Assembly (NCBI RefSeq): GCF_039545055.1
Contig: NZ_BAABRP010000005.1
Location: forward strand, 137,001 to 201,000
From: Deinococcus carri
GTDB taxonomy: Bacteria; Deinococcota; Deinococci; Deinococcales; Deinococcaceae
DNA: 64,000 bases
Direction of reading: 5' to 3'
The notes under the pieces were generated by a model. That model was not told the DNA's origin, did no database searches, and was given only the letters and a program-made list of their open reading frames with translations. The position numbers and the translations under genes were made by a program. Shown here piece by piece: positions 61,029 to 64,000 of this stretch. How positions within the stretch are numbered: position 1 is the first letter of the stretch; each line of letters opens with the position of its first letter.

Positions 61029-61370
61029 ATGCGGCCTGACACTGCACCACCTGAACCACCTGACGTTCCATCAGGCGAATGGACGGTCTACACACTGTCG
61101 TTGAACCACTTCGCCACCGGCGAGGGTGTGCTGGTGCAGGTGCTGGTGACCTCTGCCCGGAGCGAGGACGAGGCGCTCGAGCTGTTCTGGCACAGCTTCT
61201 ACCGTGGAGAGAAGCAGCCCCAGACGTTCTGGCCGACGGTTCGGCAGGGTGTGGCCCGTGAGCCGTTGCGGCACTGGTGCACAGCGGCGTCTCTAGACGG
61301 GCTCGAAGCGCTGGCACTGACCAGTGAGAATCTGAACTTCAGCCTGAGCTGTTCGTACAACCTGGAATGA
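61029..61370 (+). CDS. Small protein 1 of the LexA-DUF2726 cassette (module B)
   Basis: The protein has 113 residues; the ATG at 61029 has GGAGGAAG just upstream. From residue 17 on (WTVYTLSLNHFATGEGVLVQVLV) it is nearly the same as the module A product of 7099-7398; the first 15 residues, rich in proline, are extra. It has a C-terminal FSLSCSY tail. Function unknown, no catalytic motif. It overlaps the next small gene by 4 bases. Confidence 0.72.
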   Translation: MRPDTAPPEPPDVPSGEWTVYTLSLNHFATGEGVLVQVLVTSARSEDEALELFWHSFYRGEKQPQTFWPTVRQGVAREPLRHWCTAASLDGLEALALTSENLNFSLSCSYNLE

Positions 61371-61663
61371 GCCGCGCCATGAAGACCTACACCCTCTCGC
61401 TGCGCCACGCGCCGACCGAAGAGGGCGCGCTCCTGCAGGTGCTGATTTTGGAAGCCGCGAGTGTACACGAGGCGCTGGAGGTCTTCGTGCACACCTTCTA
61501 CCGCCACGACCCCATCGCCTGGCTGTTCCATGCAGGTGCCCTGACCATCCGCGAGGGAGTGGCCCTCGGCCTGCTGCGGCGTTACTTTAGCTCCGACCAG
61601 ATCGAGCGGGTCGTGGAGTACGTCGGGGGTGGGCACCGGGTGTCGTTCTCACAGTACGACTGA
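61367..61663 (+). CDS. Small protein 2 of the LexA-DUF2726 cassette (module B)
   Basis: The protein has 98 residues. It shows KTYTLSLRHAPTEEGALLQVLI, VHTFYRHDPIAW and LTIREGVALGLLRRYF, matching the module A product (6791-7102) and, more distantly, small protein 1 (YTLSLNHF, FYRGE, VRQGVA). The two small proteins are thus probably paralogues that may form a heterodimer. Translation is coupled to the preceding gene (ATGA). Function unknown. Confidence 0.72.
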   Translation: MSRAMKTYTLSLRHAPTEEGALLQVLILEAASVHEALEVFVHTFYRHDPIAWLFHAGALTIREGVALGLLRRYFSSDQIERVVEYVGGGHRVSFSQYD

Positions 61664-61698
61664 GGCGCGCTCCGCTGGCGCGCGTGCGCCGGAAGGAC

Positions 61699-61860
61699 AT
61701 GACCGTGAAGAACATTCCGCCGGAGCCGACCATTGCGGTGCAGTGCCTGGCGGTGGAACCAGCGTCGCCTGAACTGCGAGTGCTGGCCGAGGTGAACGAG
61801 GACGGCTATCGGCAGCGCATCGTGGGTCGGGCAAGCGACCTGCCGACGACGCTGGCGTAG
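61699..61860 (+). CDS. Possible 53-residue protein after the module B cassette
   Basis: An open frame from the ATG at 61699, with GGAAGG 2 bases before it, to TAG at 61860. The product (MTVKNIPPEPTIAVQCLAVE...) is beta-rich with balanced composition and GC-rich third positions. It has no visible counterpart in module A and no known family. It is followed by a good terminator, which suits the last gene of the lexA operon. Confidence 0.45.
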   Translation: MTVKNIPPEPTIAVQCLAVEPASPELRVLAEVNEDGYRQRIVGRASDLPTTLA

Positions 61861-61911
61861 CTGGAAGAGCGCGGTGCTGGGCGCGGCGTCTGAAGAAAAA
61901 GACGCGAAGCG

Positions 61912-61947
61912 GGGCGGCTGAGATATCCCGAGCTGCCCAGCTCTTTT
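61912..61947 (+). terminator. Intrinsic terminator ending the module B lexA operon
   Basis: GGGCGGCT (61912-61919) pairs with AGCTGCCC (61931-61938) with one wobble, then AGCTCTTTT. It separates module B genes from the type III restriction operon. Confidence 0.65.
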
Positions 61948-62022
61948 GCCGGAGTGAGGCTCGAGTACGTTCCTTCCCAAATTGAGCAACGCCGCCCGAG
62001 GGTGCCCGTTATTCTGGTTGCG

Positions 62023-63615
62023 ATGCCCACCCTCGATTGGATCGGCAAAAAAGCCGTCCTGAACCACCACAATGAAATTCCCTACCGAACGCTGCGCTGT
62101 GATCCCGCTCTGAGCATCGGCGATGCCGCCAGTGGCAACCTCCTGGTTCACGCCGACAACCTCCAGGCGCTGCGTGCCCTGCTGCCCTATTACGGTGGTG
62201 AGGTTCAGCTCATCTACATAGACCCGCCCTACAACACGGGCGAGGAGAAATGGATCTACAACGATGCCGTCAACAGCCCGGAAGTGGCTGCTTGGCTTGG
62301 CAAGGTGGTGGGCAACGAAGCCCAGGACCTCAGTCGACACGACAAGTGGCTGTGCTTCATGTACCCACGTCTGCAACTGCTGAAGCGATTTTTGAAGCCT
62401 GAGGGTGTCTTGTTCGTGTCCATTGACGACAATGAATCGGCTCACCTTAGACTGCTCCTCGACGAGATCTTTGGAGCACGGAATTTTGTTGCCGATTTCA
62501 TCTGGCGCAAGGTAGACAGCCCAAATACGAACGACGTCTCAATCGCGCCCGACCATGAACATGTCTTCTGCTATGCGCGGGACATTACAAGAGTGAAGTT
62601 CAAGCGCAAGCAAGACGCCTCCATTGCGGACGCTTACAGCCTCATTGATGAGGAGGGCCGTCGGTGCCGTGATCGTCTCCTGAAGAAGAATGGCAGCAAC
62701 AGTCTGCGCAAGGACCGACCAACGATGTTCTTCCCCATTCCTGGGCCAGACGGAGTTGACGTCTACCCCGTTCATGATGATGGTCGCGAAGCCAGGTGGG
62801 CGAAAGCCAAAGCCACGGTGGACCAGCTGATCAACCGCGGCGAACTCATCTGGAAGCAGCGACCCGACGGGAACGGTGGGCTCAAATGGGTCCCTTACGC
62901 CAGAGAGTATGCCCCGCCCAGTCCGGAACGCCCCCACCCGACGATCTGGGCGGACTTAACCACCATGCGCCAGGCCAAAGCTCACCAGACCAAGCTATAT
63001 GAAGGCCTGGGCGTTAACGCGTTTGACACTCCCAAGCCAGAAGAACTGCTCGCCCGCATCATAGACATGACCACGAAGCCTGGCGATTTTGTGCTGGATG
63101 CATTCGCCGGTTCCGGGACGACGGGCGCGACGGCGCAGAAGCTCGAACGACGCTGGATCATGCTCGAGGAGACCCGGTCAGTGATGGATCACATCCTTCC
63201 CCGGCTGCGCAAAGTGACGTCTGGCGAGGACGAGGCCGGGGTCACCGAGGCTTGCAACTGGGAAGGGGGCGCTGGTCTGCGCTTCTGCACCCTTGGCGAA
63301 CAACTGTTCGACGAGTTCGGCAACATCAGCGAGGCCATGACGTTCCTCGACGTCGCCCGCCACGTCTACTTCACAGAGACGGGCACGCCGCTTCCAGCCG
63401 ACGCTGGCATGGAGGCCCCCTTTGTCGGTACCCACGAGGACACCGACTACTACCTCTTCCTGGGCGAAGAACTTCGCCGCGAGCACCTCGCCGGGCTGCG
63501 AAAAAGCGGGCGCAAGCGGGTTCTCTACGCCGAGGGCAAGCACATCGATGACCTGCTGCTGGGTCAGCACCGGGCCACCTTCAAGCAGGTTCCCTACTCC
63601 GTGAGGCAGGCATGA
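62023..63615 (+). CDS. mod: Type III restriction-modification methyltransferase (Mod)
   Basis: The protein has 530 residues from the ATG at 62023 (the frame is open earlier without a ribosome-binding site). It is a beta-class N6-adenine methyltransferase: motif IV DPPYNTG follows HADNLQALRALLPYYGGEVQLIYI, and motif I DAFAGSGTTG lies about 300 residues later. The central part is the variable target-recognition region (about 170-290). Mod recognises an asymmetric site, methylates one strand and is needed for cutting. The stop overlaps the res start. Its position directly behind module B suggests that it is cargo or a neighbour hit by the insertion. Confidence 0.93.
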   Translation: MPTLDWIGKKAVLNHHNEIPYRTLRCDPALSIGDAASGNLLVHADNLQALRALLPYYGGEVQLIYIDPPYNTGEEKWIYNDAVNSPEVAAWLGKVVGNEAQDLSRHDKWLCFMYPRLQLLKRFLKPEGVLFVSIDDNESAHLRLLLDEIFGARNFVADFIWRKVDSPNTNDVSIAPDHEHVFCYARDITRVKFKRKQDASIADAYSLIDEEGRRCRDRLLKKNGSNSLRKDRPTMFFPIPGPDGVDVYPVHDDGREARWAKAKATVDQLINRGELIWKQRPDGNGGLKWVPYAREYAPPSPERPHPTIWADLTTMRQAKAHQTKLYEGLGVNAFDTPKPEELLARIIDMTTKPGDFVLDAFAGSGTTGATAQKLERRWIMLEETRSVMDHILPRLRKVTSGEDEAGVTEACNWEGGAGLRFCTLGEQLFDEFGNISEAMTFLDVARHVYFTETGTPLPADAGMEAPFVGTHEDTDYYLFLGEELRREHLAGLRKSGRKRVLYAEGKHIDDLLLGQHRATFKQVPYSVRQA

Positions 63616-64000
63616 CCATCGAGCTCAAGACCTATCAGCAGGAGGCTCTGGACGCCTTCTCCATGTTCCTCAGCCTCACGCGCTCGGGAGGCAGCCCGGC
63701 GGACGCCTTTCACCAGACCCGCGCGCACTTCAAGGCGCCAGCCCTGACCTACGTCGAGGCCCCGGGACTGCCTGGCGTCCCTTACGGCTGCATCCGCATT
63801 CCCACCGGGGGCGGCAAGACGCTGGTCGCCGCGCGGGCGGTGGGGATCGCGGCCTCCGAGTACCTGCAGCTCGACCACACGACAGTGGTCTGGCTGGCCC
63901 CCACCGACCAGATCGTCTCCCAGACCCTGAGGGCGCTCCGCAACCGTCAGCACCCCTACCGCCAGGCCCTCGAGGCGGCGGTGGGCGGACGCCCGGTGGA
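63612..64000 (+). CDS. res: Type III restriction enzyme, helicase/nuclease subunit (Res), 5' part
   Basis: The ATG at 63612 overlaps the mod stop. The visible 129 residues begin IELKTYQQEALDAFSMF, the usual start of Res proteins, and carry Walker A RIPTGGGKTLVAARA followed by VVWLAPTDQIVSQTL (motif Ia). Res is a superfamily 2 ATPase with a C-terminal PD-(D/E)XK nuclease, both beyond the window edge. With Mod it forms the complete cutting enzyme. Confidence 0.92.
   Translation, partial: MTIELKTYQQEALDAFSMFLSLTRSGGSPADAFHQTRAHFKAPALTYVEAPGLPGVPYGCIRIPTGGGKTLVAARAVGIAASEYLQLDHTTVVWLAPTDQIVSQTLRALRNRQHPYRQALEAAVGGRPV

Overview
The window is GC-rich bacterial DNA. Its gene content and promoter style (very short 5' leaders) would fit a Deinococcus-like chromosome or megaplasmid; this is an inference, as no rRNA, tRNA or other marker gene is present. 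Nearly everything in it is mobile or defensive: three separate Tn7-like transposition gene sets (tnsA-tnsB-tnsC-tniQ) and at least four genome-defence loci.

Layout. 1-6.6 kb: the end of a UvrD-type helicase gene, a CoiA-like nuclease, then a leftward DNA methyltransferase-NurA-HerA operon in which herA has an in-frame amber codon. 6.8-17.9 kb: module A, leftward tnsABC-tniQ (tniQ is broken by two frameshifts), a LexA-type repressor, a DUF2726-like nuclease and two small genes; a rightward three-gene toxin-antitoxin-like set diverges from tnsA, followed by a group of 20-bp repeats that look like a transposon end. 18-49.5 kb: module C and its probable cargo: a SIR2-STAND-TPR protein, a Dcm/Vsr pair, a NERD-helicase, a Druantia-like operon (Fe-S PD-(D/E)XK nuclease, a 2143-residue DUF1998 helicase, a 1042-residue protein), an HNH nuclease, a JAB-like/DUF2726/unknown operon, an XRE regulator with a clear double operator, two tniQ genes that converge and overlap, and tnsABC next to the right end. 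49.7-61.9 kb: a GIY-YIG-type protein and module B, which mirrors module A on the opposite strand (toxin-antitoxin-like set, tnsABC-tniQ, lexA, DUF2726, two small genes). 62-64 kb: a type III restriction-modification mod-res operon that runs off the window.

How it fits together. Modules A and B are inverted relative to each other and flank module C. In A and B the lexA promoter and the region upstream of tnsA carry the same operator-like sequence (16 of 16 identical in A, 16 of 18 in B), so transposition is probably held off by a self-cleaving LexA-type repressor and released by DNA damage. All three modules include a DUF2726-like nuclease, and all three have a strong GC-rich hairpin a few tens of bases upstream of tnsA. 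The arrangement suggests a transposon-borne defence island with damage-responsive control; DUF2726 is the best candidate for an undescribed accessory part of these transposons.
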